Shown: positions 42,064 through 50,242, counted from the first letter of the stretch. The stretch: 54,596 nt of DNA from Candidatus Woesearchaeota archaeon (GCA_016180085.1 JACPBX010000006.1:1-54596), one strand, 5' to 3'. Numbers and translations: made by a program. The notes: generated by a model not told the origin, from the sequence alone.

Positions 42064-43961
42064 TTGGAGAGGTCAGGGGCAAAGAAACTTATGTGCTATT
42101 TCAAGGGATGGCTTCCATACCGGGCGACCAGAAAATAATGGTAGTGCAGGATAACAAGCCAAAGCTGGTAAGGATTGATGAGATTACCGACGTTAACAAC
42201 TGCCAGACAGTAGCTTTTGACCCGGTTACTTGTAAGGCTAAGCTGCTGCCTGTCAAAGCCCACATAAGGCATCCTGAACGCTCTGAACTTGTTAAGGTTA
42301 CGACAAAAACAGGAAGGGAAATAATTGCAACCCCGGACCATTCGCTGTTTGCCATTGACAGCCAAAACCAAATGGCTGATGTCCCTGCTGGTGCTTTGAA
42401 GTCCGGGGATAAGCTCGCAATAGCAGCGAGAATACCTTGTGGTTATGCTGACATCGACAGATTGAATCTGATAGAAATCATACCCAACATACGCATTTAC
42501 GCGCCTGAGCTTATTAAGGAGGCTTCTCACAAGCTTGGCTATTACCAGGCTTCAGCTGTTTGCGGAGTGGCATCAATAACAGATTATTACGGCAACTTCA
42601 AAACCCAAGTCGTGCAAGGCACGACTGGGCCCAGTCGACAGCGGTCGACTTGGGGGGCAAGCCCTGCCTCAATGAAAAGGGACATGTTCTTCAGTTTAAT
42701 GGAAGCTGCCGGTACACCTGTAGAAAAGGCTGAATTGAGTGTAAAACTCCTAAGGAAAAGCAGGCCTATGCCTGCCGAAATAGAAATTAGCGATGAATTT
42801 CTGAGGCTGCTGGGCTATTTCATTTCAGAAGGCACTGTCAACTTTTCCGGCAAAAACAGCTCATTTGCCTTGTACAACGGGAATCCTGAAGTGCTTGAGG
42901 ACATGAGGCGTTGCCTGGCTGAAGTAACCGGCATTATGCCTGCAGAGAGGGTAACGGCTCGCGGTTTTGGAGAGGCAACAGAGCTCAAAATTGGCAACAG
43001 GATTTTCGCCGAGTTGTTGAAAGCGTTATGCGGCAGAGGCAAGGAAAAGATGATACCTGACTTTATTTTCGGCTTATCAAAAGAACGGATAGGGCAGTTC
43101 TTGTCCGGCTTGTTCACCGGCGATGGCCACATCACGGCTCAGTCCTTTGGGTACACAACTATTTTAAAAGGGCTTGCCCAGCAGTTGCAGCAGCTTTTGC
43201 TTGTTTACGGGATTGTCGCAGCTGTTTACAAAAATAAGACAAAAAAGACCTACAACTTGGCATTTTACAGGGAAGAGGATAAGGAAGAATTTCTTAAGCA
43301 CGTTAAGGTTCTTGGCAGAAAAGGATTTGGCAGGAAAACAAAAACAGTTAACAGGAAAAAGGTTAATGACGTATATTTGGATACTGTAAAAGAGGTCGAA
43401 GTTATAAACATGGAGAAGCCTGTGCCTGTATACGATTTGTCCGTTCCCGCAGCTCAAAACTTCCTAAGCGCGACTGGCATAATACTGCACAACTCAGGCC
43501 ACCCAAGTTTCAGCACGTTCCACGCAGCTTCTGTTGAGACGATGATTCGCAGGCTGGAAACCCCTCCCATAAACCTGCCTGCGTCGCTTGTTGACTCCCT
43601 TGACATTGTCTGCAGCGTTATCCACGTAAAGGACCAGAGGCGGAATATAAGAAGGGTCAAGGATGTTAAGGAGATAATTGAGGTCAAGCAGCAGGTTGGC
43701 ACTGTGGATTCGAACACGCTGTTTGAGTGGAACAGGATTGATGACAAGTTCGTTTACAACGGGAACTCGCACATCATGTCTGTAATAAGCAAGAGGACTG
43801 GTCGTTCAGTAAAGGAGCTTGAGGACGATGTCAGGCTCAGGGGACTGCTCCTGACCAAGCTGCTTGAGAAGAACATGACGCACTACAAGGATGTCACAAG
43901 GGTTGTCAACGAGTATTACAAGGACCCTGATGCGGTTCTGAAGTTTTTCAACATCAAATAG
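42042..43961 (+). CDS. TadA/VirB11-like ATPase, C-terminal part with intein
   Basis: From 42042 the frame encodes the Walker B region (QNPDYVVVGEVRGKETYVLF), then QGMA, a 460-residue intein, and SGHPSFSTFHAASVETMIRR with the His box and the family's C-terminal domain (LVDSLDIVCSVIHVKDQRRN, ending VLKFFNIK). Joining the exteins gives QGMA-SGHPS, which matches the uninterrupted family pattern. The frame differs by one base from the N-terminal part, and GTG 42093 is the first start codon within it, so without correction of the shift the two parts would be separate proteins, neither a working ATPase. Genes for the platform proteins follow within 330 bases, in the same direction. Confidence 0.88.
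   Translation, partial: QNPDYVVVGEVRGKETYVLFQGMASIPGDQKIMVVQDNKPKLVRIDEITDVNNCQTVAFDPVTCKAKLLPVKAHIRHPERSELVKVTTKTGREIIATPDHSLFAIDSQNQMADVPAGALKSGDKLAIAARIPCGYADIDRLNLIEIIPNIRIYAPELIKEASHKLGYYQASAVCGVASITDYYGNFKTQVVQGTTGPSRQRSTWGASPASMKRDMFFSLMEAAGTPVEKAELSVKLLRKSRPMPAEIEISDEFLRLLGYFISEGTVNFSGKNSSFALYNGNPEVLEDMRRCLAEVTGIMPAERVTARGFGEATELKIGNRIFAELLKALCGRGKEKMIPDFIFGLSKERIGQFLSGLFTGDGHITAQSFGYTTILKGLAQQLQQLLLVYGIVAAVYKNKTKKTYNLAFYREEDKEEFLKHVKVLGRKGFGRKTKTVNRKKVNDVYLDTVKEVEVINMEKPVPVYDLSVPAAQNFLSATGIILHNSGHPSFSTFHAASVETMIRRLETPPINLPASLVDSLDIVCSVIHVKDQRRNIRRVKDVKEIIEVKQQVGTVDSNTLFEWNRIDDKFVYNGNSHIMSVISKRTGRSVKELEDDVRLRGLLLTKLLEKNMTHYKDVTRVVNEYYKDPDAVLKFFNIK
42114..43493 (+). mobile_element. Intein with LAGLIDADG homing endonuclease
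   Basis: The intein starts with Ser (TCC 42114) in SIPGDQKIMVVQ and ends at VYDLSVPAAQNFLSATGIIL, then His-Asn, followed by Ser+1. The TxxH splicing block is TPDHSLFAI. The two endonuclease motifs are LLGYFISEGTVNF and FLSGLFTGDGHIT, each with its acidic residue. All blocks for splicing and homing are present, so it looks active. It sits in the highly conserved GMA-SGHPS site of the ATPase, a typical homing position. Between splicing block B and the first endonuclease motif, the twin-hairpin element (42604-42654) adds exactly 17 codons. Confidence 0.9.
42604..42654. repeat. Twin-hairpin element, copy B, inside the intein
   Basis: Stem one is CCCAAGTCGTGC with GCACGACTGGG around AAG. Stem two is CCCAGTCGAC with GTCGACTTGGG around AGCG. 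The 51 bases keep the frame and code for a stretch (TQVVQGTTGPSRQRSTWG) unlike inteins. Insertion at the linker between domains would be tolerated. Confidence 0.88.
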
Positions 43962-43978
43962 GTTAAATAGGTCTGAAT

Positions 43979-44227
43979 ATGCCGAGGGAAAAGGACAGGG
44001 AAAAGTTGTCTGCTGAAAGCCTGAATGGGCAGCTTTCAAAGGCAGTCGCGATGATGGAGCTTTACGAGAAGCACGCTAACTCAGCCATAAGGAGCGAGGC
44101 TGAGCTCGGGCATGTTCAGCGTGAGATGAAAATTATCAGGGACGAAATCCTTTCTGAGTTAGCGCATTCGAGGAAAACCCTCCAGGCGCTGCAGCAGGAA
44201 GTGAAGGAATTAGGGCTAAAGGGCTGA
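43979..44227 (+). CDS. Small coiled-coil protein of the pilus motor operon
   Basis: An 82-residue protein, charged and almost wholly helical, starts 18 bases after the ATPase stop. Heptad-like spacing (LNGQLSKAVAMMELYEKHAN, then LGHVQREMKIIRDEILSELA) suggests a coiled coil, and there is no membrane helix. It lies between the ATPase and the first platform protein, so it may link them or act as a chaperone, but no family is recognised. The next gene starts 39 bases later. Confidence 0.68.
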   Translation: MPREKDREKLSAESLNGQLSKAVAMMELYEKHANSAIRSEAELGHVQREMKIIRDEILSELAHSRKTLQALQQEVKELGLKG

Positions 44228-44266
44228 AAGGGGACTAGAGCTAAACAAAGGGGCTGAGAGCCGCAC

Positions 44267-46537
44267 ATGACGCACAAAAACGCGCAACAGCTGCTGGGCG
44301 AGGTCAGCGAGCTGCTCAGGGAATTCGAAGTCTACCTTGCCCAAAAGAAATCCTTGTTTGCCGAGCTGGAAAAGCTTGATACTGAATACGAGGCTGGCAG
44401 ATACAGCTACATTGAGTATGAGGAAAGGCAAAAGGCGGCCTTAAGGGGCAGGAGCAAGGCAGAATGGGCTAATTACTACAATGCCTACATGTACTCGCTG
44501 CTTAAAAAAGCTGATTTTATCGTCTCGCAGGCTTTTGCAATAGTTTACGATGATAATTCTATCAGCAGCCTGAGGGTGGTGGGCAAGGCAGAACAGCCTA
44601 AAGAACTGCTAAGGTCAGTGCCTTCTGCAGCCACTGCTAGAGCCCCTGCCACTGCTACGGCAATCGCTGCAACAACAGTGGCAGCAACAGAGCAGGATGC
44701 GCAAAGGCAGGCTGGCGTTTTCAAAATCGATAACGAGATTGAGCGCCTCAGGCAGCTGCTCTCTTCAGCGCCTGTAAGCCAGCAGCAGTTTGAGAAAGTT
44801 GAGCAAGCTTTGGGAGGGTTTGAGGGCAGGCTTGAAGGCATAAAAGGCAAAATCAGCATAAGCATACCCAAAGCTGAGGAGCTTGCAAGGGATGTTGAGA
44901 AGTCCGAAAGGAAGGCCTTGAAGGCAAGGGCAGAGAGGGATAGGCAGCTTGCAAGTTCGCATGCAAAACCGCAGCCTGCTTTGAAGCCGTCAGCAGGCAT
45001 TGTTGCAGCTGCAATGAGGTCTGCAGCCTTGGTTGCGAATGCTGCAAGGGCTGCCCTGAAATTTGTTGTGGATGTTCCTGTAACCGCTGCCAGGTCTGTC
45101 AGGAATGCCGTGCGGAAAATCAGGGCAGGAAAGCCTTCAGTGCCAAAAGGGCGGCCAGCAGGGCAGTCCATGGAGCCGACCTTTTCAAAGTTGCCATCAC
45201 CGTCTGCCCTTTTCAACCGCAAAGGGCAGCAGGCTGGGGCACCGGCTGCGCCATTGCAGAAGGAGGGGATTTTCTCGGCGCTTAAGCAGCTTATTAGCCC
45301 TGGCAGGGCCAAAAAGAGGGGCATATTTGTTGAGGAAATAGTTGCCATGGAGAAAAGAGCGAAGATAAGCGAGATGCTGCCCCTTGAGCAGAAAAAAGAG
45401 CCTGCCGGCTTGGCATTCGGCTGGTTTTCTGTAAGGGGTTTCCTGAATGAGTTCACTGAGAAGTTCAGGTCAAGGCAGGAGCCGATTCTGGCTGAAAAGA
45501 CAGCGATTCCGGTGCACATGAAAAAGCTGAAAGAGATGCGCAAGAAGCTTTACGAGGAGGAAAAGCTTTCAAGCTTTGACGCAACGCTCCTGGCCCAGGA
45601 GGCAAGGAGGGTAAAGCGCATACTTGAGGTTGAGAAGCCCGAGGTTTACCAGGGCAGCTCAGTTGGCCTGATAGCAAACCTTACCGTCAGGAAGATAAGC
45701 CTGTTTCTTGTTGATGCCTTCCCGGAGTTTTTCGGCTTCCTCTACAACGCCCTCCGGGCAGCGAACGTCAAGGTGCTTTCAAATACCTACGTTAACATAA
45801 TGATTCTTTCAACAGTGTTCGTTGCTGCCGTCACATTCGCCATTTTGCTACCGCTATTCTTCATGCTCGGCTACCCGATTTACCAGATAACCCTCCGGGC
45901 TGTAATTTTCAGCTTTATTGCAGGGTTTGCCTGTGCGACAATTTTCTATGCCTATCCGTTCGTGAAGATTAAGGAGCGGCGCAGGAACATCATGACCAAC
46001 ATGCCCTTTGGCATAAACCACATGGCTGCTGTGGCGACCTCGGGAGTTCCTCCTTCTTCAATGTTTGAGCTTATTGCTGCCTCGAAGGAGTATGGCGAGA
46101 TTGGCATTGAGGTGAAGAAGATAGTTGACTTCATCAACATTTTCGGCTATGACCTGCTGACAGCCATAAGGACAGTTGCTGCCACCACGCCAAGCCAGGC
46201 GTTCAAGGAGTTCCTGGAGGGGATGGTAAGCACCATCGAGACAGGCGGCGACCTTGACAGCTACCTGAGGCAGGAGGCTGACCAGGCAGCCCTTACTTAC
46301 AACCTTGAAAGGCAGCGCTACAACGAGACAGTCAGCACCTACTCGGACATTTATACCGGCCTGCTGATTGCAGCGCCGTTGTTTTTCGTTGCGGCAATGG
46401 CACTTGTCAACCTGCTCGGCGGGAGCCTTGGCGGGATTGGGGTGGACGTTGTCATGGCTGTTGGGGCTTATCTCGTCATCCCCCTTCTCAACATCGCGTT
46501 CCTCGTCTTCCTGCAGGTAACCCAGCCGGAAGTTTGA
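44267..46537 (+). CDS. FlaJ/TadC-like platform protein with long N-terminal extension
   Basis: A 756-residue protein. Residues 1-65 form a helical domain like the upstream coiled coil, then an Ala/Thr-rich linker (about 120-155), a second coiled coil (to about 225) and a basic disordered stretch (about 240-350). The C-terminal 300 residues are the T2SSF membrane domain: three or four helices (ILSTVFVAAVTFAILLPLFF, IFSFIAGFACATIFYAYPF, LLIAAPLFFVAAMALVNLLG) around the cytoplasmic GINHMAAVATSGVPPSSMFE and GGDLDSYLRQEADQAAL parts. Such proteins anchor the ATPase and feed pilins. The N-terminal extension is several times longer than in usual FlaJ or TadC and may bind the ATPase. The family usually has one or two such genes; a second lies at 47563. 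Confidence 0.85.
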   Translation: MTHKNAQQLLGEVSELLREFEVYLAQKKSLFAELEKLDTEYEAGRYSYIEYEERQKAALRGRSKAEWANYYNAYMYSLLKKADFIVSQAFAIVYDDNSISSLRVVGKAEQPKELLRSVPSAATARAPATATAIAATTVAATEQDAQRQAGVFKIDNEIERLRQLLSSAPVSQQQFEKVEQALGGFEGRLEGIKGKISISIPKAEELARDVEKSERKALKARAERDRQLASSHAKPQPALKPSAGIVAAAMRSAALVANAARAALKFVVDVPVTAARSVRNAVRKIRAGKPSVPKGRPAGQSMEPTFSKLPSPSALFNRKGQQAGAPAAPLQKEGIFSALKQLISPGRAKKRGIFVEEIVAMEKRAKISEMLPLEQKKEPAGLAFGWFSVRGFLNEFTEKFRSRQEPILAEKTAIPVHMKKLKEMRKKLYEEEKLSSFDATLLAQEARRVKRILEVEKPEVYQGSSVGLIANLTVRKISLFLVDAFPEFFGFLYNALRAANVKVLSNTYVNIMILSTVFVAAVTFAILLPLFFMLGYPIYQITLRAVIFSFIAGFACATIFYAYPFVKIKERRRNIMTNMPFGINHMAAVATSGVPPSSMFELIAASKEYGEIGIEVKKIVDFINIFGYDLLTAIRTVAATTPSQAFKEFLEGMVSTIETGGDLDSYLRQEADQAALTYNLERQRYNETVSTYSDIYTGLLIAAPLFFVAAMALVNLLGGSLGGIGVDVVMAVGAYLVIPLLNIAFLVFLQVTQPEV

Positions 46538-46574
46538 GATAGATTTTGGGCGCTCTGTGAAAATGAATAAATAG

Positions 46575-47075
46575 TTACGTGCTTATCTTTCTCGCTTCTT
46601 CAACTGCTTTTATGTAAATCTCTTCGCTTAGCCTGAAGCCTTTCTTAACAAGCTCTTCCAGGCACTTCAAAAACTCGCCAAAGGTTATTTCCTTCATCTT
46701 CAGGGCCTTTAGCAGGACAAAAACCGTTCCTCTTGGCACAAGGCCTGATAGCTTTGCTGCTGTCCTTGCAGCGGCTTCGTCAATCAGGACTTCCTTTGTT
46801 CCGGTTTCCTTTGCCAGTGCAATAACTGATTTTTCGCCTTTTTCAATGTCCCATCGTATTTCAGCTGAGGAGATGGCTTTTTTGACTTTAATCCAGCCTG
46901 CCTCTATGGCCTTCTCTACCAGTAGTGCATCGCTTTTGTGCAGCCTTTTGCCTTCGTCCACTACCTCTTTTTTGACCTCTTCGCTAATGGCCACTTCCTT
47001 AAATGCTTTCTTCAGAAGCTCAAGCCTTTCAATTTTGGCAAGGTAAATTAAAGGAGTAGCGTTGCTTACAATCAT
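46575..47075 (-). CDS. DUF3368-type PIN-like toxin
   Basis: From ATG 47075 it encodes MIVSNATPLIYLAKIERLEL. SNATPLIYLAKI is the DUF3368 start, where Asn-Ala-Thr-Pro replaces the usual first PIN Asp-box, followed by VLIDEAAARTAAKLSGLVPR in the middle (about 97-116) and RGTVFVLLKAL. Members are PIN-like nucleases paired with UPF0175-type antitoxins, as here. It is read opposite to the surrounding pilus genes and splits their operon. The gap to the antitoxin is 72 bases and holds two tandem hairpins. A start at 47090 would add five residues. The family is clear; the RNA target is unknown. It seems whole. Confidence 0.8.
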   Translation of the reverse strand: MIVSNATPLIYLAKIERLELLKKAFKEVAISEEVKKEVVDEGKRLHKSDALLVEKAIEAGWIKVKKAISSAEIRWDIEKGEKSVIALAKETGTKEVLIDEAAARTAAKLSGLVPRGTVFVLLKALKMKEITFGEFLKCLEELVKKGFRLSEEIYIKAVEEARKIST

Positions 47076-47086
47076 CTTGCAATCCA

Positions 47087-47130
47087 GCATCGGCAGAGCC
47101 GATGCGTATAGACAGCTTTGCTGTCTCTAT
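47087..47130 (-). repeat. Tandem hairpins between antitoxin and toxin genes
   Basis: GCATCGGC (47087-47094) pairs with GCCGATGC (47098-47105) around AGA. ATAGACAGC (47108-47116) pairs with GCTGTCTCTAT (47120-47130) around TTT with a two-base bulge. They lie in the only long spacer of this pair, just before the toxin start. They could weaken toxin translation or processing. Their sequence is not that of the twin-hairpin element, though the layout is alike. Confidence 0.6.
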
Positions 47131-47147
47131 CTTGAGCCACTAACTCA

Positions 47148-47447
47148 CTAACTTAGGCCTTTGAGGTCTTCTTTTAGCTCGTCCAGCCCGTAAGGCACGT
47201 GAGTCCGCTTTTCCTTTGCTTTGTCAATCATTTCCCAAAGGGAAATGCCGCATTTCCTGGCAGCCTGCCATAGGGTCACTTTCCCTTTTTCGTAATCCTC
47301 AAGGCTTTTACCTATTTTCCATTCCTCGAGAGAACCGGTTAGGAATCTTCTTATCACAGAAGACCTGTCTATAGCTTCTGCTGCAGCTATCTTGTCCAAG
47401 TCTTTCACAACATCATCCTCTACTCTCGTAGTAATAGTTATAGGCAT
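47148..47447 (-). CDS. UPF0175-like antitoxin
   Basis: A 99-residue protein begins MPITITTRVEDDVVKDLDKI. The N terminus (RVEDDVVKDLDKIAAAEAID, then RSSVIRRFL) is a ribbon-helix-helix-like domain, and GKVTLWQAARKCGISLWEMI is the UPF0175 helix-turn-helix. The tail (HVPYGLDELKEDLKGL) would contact the toxin. It is the first gene of the leftward pair, with a TATA box at 47469-47477 about 25 bases upstream. Such antitoxins bind the promoter and keep the toxin silent. Confidence 0.78.
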   Translation of the reverse strand: MPITITTRVEDDVVKDLDKIAAAEAIDRSSVIRRFLTGSLEEWKIGKSLEDYEKGKVTLWQAARKCGISLWEMIDKAKEKRTHVPYGLDELKEDLKGLS

Positions 47448-47464
47448 AATCTGTATTAAATTTA

Positions 47465-47480
47465 TTCAGTTTAATATGCT
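47465..47480 (-). promoter_or_regulatory. Promoter of the DUF3368 toxin-antitoxin pair
   Basis: On the minus strand GCATATTAAACTGAAT holds TATTAAAC about 25 bases above ATG 47447, for a leaderless antitoxin mRNA. AATTAAACTGCTTTTCC near 47530 is a partial direct copy of the plus-strand side. Confidence 0.5.
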
Positions 47481-47562
47481 TTTCTATTCTCTAGTATATG
47501 CTTTGCAGTGACTTAATTCGCAATAGAAAACTAATTAAACTGCTTTTCCGCCAGTAAATGCT

Positions 47563-48510
47563 ATGGTCAAGATACTGTTTGAAACGCGGCATAAGGCAGC
47601 GCTTGGATTAGCAATCCTGCTCCTGTTCGGCGACTTCTACTTTTTCAGGGGGAAGGTTTTCTTTGTTCCTTTCCTTGCTGTGGTTGCCATTGCCGCAACA
47701 TTGCCCCACTTGCTTGACATTATGGCGGAAAACAGGAGGCAGAAGGACATTGAGAATAGGTTCCCGGAGTTTGTCAGGAACATGTCTGGCGCCATAAAAT
47801 CCGGTATGCCGGTTGCCCAGGCAGTTGTTCACGTTTCGGAAGGCGACTATGGCTCGCTGACGCCTCACCTTAAAAAGCTCGCCTGGCAGATTGAGTGGTC
47901 AATCCCTTTTCACAGGTCTTTCATAAACTTTGGGAAGGAGACAGAAAACCCTGTAATAAGGAGGGCCATAGCAACTGTCATCCAGGCTGAGCAGGCAGGC
48001 GGCAACATAGAGGACGTCCTTATTTCGGTCACAGAATCCCTGCTGCAGATTAAGAAGATTAAGGAGGAAAGAAAGTCCAGCATACATGCCCAGATTATGC
48101 AGAGCTACATTATCTTTTTCGTGTTTCTTGGGGTGATGATTGTCATCCAGAACCTTCTCATACCTTACATGGTCAGGTTTGGGGCGACCAACGCTGCAGA
48201 AACAGGCATAACAACCTCGCAAATCGGAGGCGGGATAAACCTGCAGGCGCAGCTTGACTTTTCCTCTCCTGTGAATCTCTTTGTTTCGCTTGGTGGCTGG
48301 GTAATGAGCCTTAACGGCATCTTCCTGCTGATGTCCCTGATTCAGGGATTCTTCGCAGGCGTTGTCCTTGGCAAGCTTGCCGAGGGCGATTTGACGTCAG
48401 GGCTTAAGCACTCGCTTATTATGATGACTGTCGCTTTCATGCTGATAACATTTGCGCAAAGCATCCTGCAAAGTGCGGGTGCTGCCGTGCCAGGGATTGC
48501 GGCGGGGTAA
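47563..48510 (+). CDS. Second FlaJ/TadB-like platform protein
   Basis: A 315-residue T2SSF-family membrane protein. Two N-terminal helices (ALGLAILLLFGDFYFF, VPFLAVVAIAATLPHLL), the cytoplasmic helical domain FVRNMSGAIKSGMPVAQAVV (about 69-88) with EQAGGNIEDVLISVTESLLQ, then IIFFVFLGVMIVIQNLLIPY and two or three more helices. Relative to the gene at 44267 it lacks the long extension, so the pair resembles the TadB/TadC arrangement. The toxin-antitoxin insert separates it from its partner. It would sit with TadC under the pilus base. Confidence 0.85.
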   Translation: MVKILFETRHKAALGLAILLLFGDFYFFRGKVFFVPFLAVVAIAATLPHLLDIMAENRRQKDIENRFPEFVRNMSGAIKSGMPVAQAVVHVSEGDYGSLTPHLKKLAWQIEWSIPFHRSFINFGKETENPVIRRAIATVIQAEQAGGNIEDVLISVTESLLQIKKIKEERKSSIHAQIMQSYIIFFVFLGVMIVIQNLLIPYMVRFGATNAAETGITTSQIGGGINLQAQLDFSSPVNLFVSLGGWVMSLNGIFLLMSLIQGFFAGVVLGKLAEGDLTSGLKHSLIMMTVAFMLITFAQSILQSAGAAVPGIAAG

Positions 48511-48544
48511 ACAGGCCAGGCAGGGTGAGTGGAGGGTGTGGTAA

Positions 48545-49363
48545 GTGAAGCTTGTCCTTGACGTGAGAAAATCTGTTGAAGCTAATGCTGCTGTTTACTT
48601 TGAAAAGGCAAAAAAAGCCAGGAAAAAGCTTGAGGGTGCAAAAGCAGCCCTGGAAAGGATGCAGCAGAAGCTGCAGCAGCTGGTTTTGGAAAGGGAAGAA
48701 GCCGGGAAAAGGATTGCGGCTACGGCAGAGGACAAGGGGAAGATGGCTGCGCGGGCATTTCAAAAAGCCTGGTATGAGAAATTCAGGTGGTTTGTAAGCT
48801 CAGAGGGCTTCCTCTGCATTGGAGGGAGGGATGCGACCACAAATGAGATAATAATTAAAAAGCATGCTGAAAAGGATGACATTGTGTTCCACACAGAGCT
48901 TGCCGGCTCGCCTTTTTTTGTCGTTAAGCTTGGCAGCAACGCTTCAGCTTCGGTAATCAACGCAAGCATTGAGGAAGCTGCCATTGCAACTGCAAGCTAC
49001 TCCAGGGCATGGAAGGCAGGCCTCCAGTCTGTTGACGTCTATTGGGTAAGGCCTGAACAGGTGACAAAGGAGGCAAAGGCTGGCGAATACCTCGTCAAAG
49101 GTGCCTTTATGATTTACGGGAAAAAAAATTATGTTCCTGCCCGGATTGGGCTTGCCATTGGCGTAACTTCAGACGGAAGAATAATGGGCGGGCCGGCATC
49201 TGCCATTTCAAAAAACTGCGCTAAGCAGGTAAAAATCCTGCAGGGGGGCAACAAGCCAAGCGATGCAGCAAAAAAAATAATAAAAATTCTGGGTCTCAGC
49301 AGCAGCTACCTTGACGAAATAATAAGGGCGATGCCTGCCGGAGAATGCAAAGTGGTTGCCTGA
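48545..49363 (+). CDS. NFACT-R domain protein (RqcH/Tae2-like, short form)
   Basis: A 272-residue protein from GTG 48545. Residues 8-60 are a coiled coil (YFEKAKKARKKLEGAKAALE), and 78-200 are the NFACT-R (DUF814) domain: WFVSSEGFLCIGGRDATTNE, HAEKDDIVFHTELAGSPFFV, and later YWVRPEQVTKEAKAGEYL. Full-length relatives (Rqc2, RqcH, FpbA) bind stalled large ribosomal subunits and peptidyl-tRNA. Here the N-terminal NFACT-N part is absent, so this is a short form or a C-terminal half whose other half may be elsewhere. Such stand-alone NFACT-R proteins are known in archaea. Its end meets the end of the ScpA gene without a spacer. Confidence 0.82.
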   Translation: MKLVLDVRKSVEANAAVYFEKAKKARKKLEGAKAALERMQQKLQQLVLEREEAGKRIAATAEDKGKMAARAFQKAWYEKFRWFVSSEGFLCIGGRDATTNEIIIKKHAEKDDIVFHTELAGSPFFVVKLGSNASASVINASIEEAAIATASYSRAWKAGLQSVDVYWVRPEQVTKEAKAGEYLVKGAFMIYGKKNYVPARIGLAIGVTSDGRIMGGPASAISKNCAKQVKILQGGNKPSDAAKKIIKILGLSSSYLDEIIRAMPAGECKVVA

Positions 49364-50176
49364 TTACTGGCTGCTGCTACTATCGCTACTATCTGTTGTT
49401 GCGCTGTTACCCTGCAGTCCTTGCAGCCCTTCCTTAAGCATCCCTTCCCTCAGTATTATGTCTATCTCGCCAAAGTTCTCCTGCTGCAGCAGGTCAAGTT
49501 TCCTGTAGTCAACGTTTGCAAGATGGAGGAGAGGCATGAACGTGAGAATCTTTGCTTCCTTCGTTGCGTCCTTTGGCAGCAGCTGCGTGAAAGTCAGCTT
49601 TCTGCTTGCCTTGAACATGCTGGTGACCTTGTCGTATACCTCCCCTATGAGCTTTCCCATGTCTGTTTTTCTTTTTGGCACTTCCATTGTCACATGCGGC
49701 ATCCTTCTTGCTACCCTCCTGTCCCTTACTTCAAGTGCCTTCTGCAGCGATATGACCAGGTCATAGATAGAAACCTTCCTCTTCCTGGGCTGGGGCGTCC
49801 TCGGCAGCAGCGGCTGCGCCTCATATTCGCCATATTCGCCTTTGCCGTAGCTGTCGAGCTCCTCATAAAAGCCCTCGTAGGTGCTTTCCTCATCCTGGGG
49901 CGTCATGAGCCTGTCAAGCTCTGCCATTTCCTCGCCGACAAGGAGGTTTGACTTTATTTTCAGCAGTATGGAAGCTGCCAGCACCATCTTTCCCGAAACG
50001 CGAAAGTCAAGCTCCTTGAGCTTCTTGAGCATCTGGACATACCTCTTCGTCAGGACAGAAACATCAACATCCCATGGGTCCATCTGCTCGCTCTTGACAA
50101 GCTCGTAAATCATGCTCCTCCACGTGACCTCATTGCTTTCCTTGCCCAGAACTATCTGCATTATGCGGTCTTCCAT
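49364..50176 (-). CDS. scpA: Segregation and condensation protein A
   Basis: A 270-residue ScpA/kleisin. It starts MEDRIMQIVLGKESNEVTWR; MIYELVKSEQMDPWDVDVSV (about 23-42) is the N-terminal SMC-binding helix, GKMVLAASILLKIKSNLLVG the second block, and the C-terminal winged-helix block begins near FTQLLPKDATKEAKILTFMP (about 198-217). The middle has an acidic, Tyr-rich stretch and a basic PRTPQPRKRKVS linker. The tail is Ser/Asp/Thr-rich. It bridges the SMC arms in chromosome organisation; no smc or scpB lies here. ATG 50176 is 25 bases below ACATTTAAAT, which indicates a leaderless mRNA. Confidence 0.92.
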   Translation of the reverse strand: MEDRIMQIVLGKESNEVTWRSMIYELVKSEQMDPWDVDVSVLTKRYVQMLKKLKELDFRVSGKMVLAASILLKIKSNLLVGEEMAELDRLMTPQDEESTYEGFYEELDSYGKGEYGEYEAQPLLPRTPQPRKRKVSIYDLVISLQKALEVRDRRVARRMPHVTMEVPKRKTDMGKLIGEVYDKVTSMFKASRKLTFTQLLPKDATKEAKILTFMPLLHLANVDYRKLDLLQQENFGEIDIILREGMLKEGLQGLQGNSATTDSSDSSSSQ

Positions 50177-50197
50177 GCCCTGTTTTTCCTCGTTGCA

Positions 50198-50212
50198 GCT
50201 ATTTAAATGTTG
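50198..50212 (-). promoter_or_regulatory. TATA box for scpA
   Basis: On the minus strand ACATTTAAATAGC lies about 25 bases above the scpA ATG. It is 30 bases from the oppositely directed tRNA-Val promoter. Confidence 0.65.
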
Positions 50213-50242
50213 CTACGTCTCCCGTCGCTGCGGCTATTACGG

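Noticed and set aside
44545-45543. A 332-codon minus-strand frame opposite the TadC-like gene
   Set aside because: It lies opposite the Ala-rich linker and coiled coil, a common cause of stop-free antisense frames. It is Ser/Ala/Phe-rich without any recognised domain.
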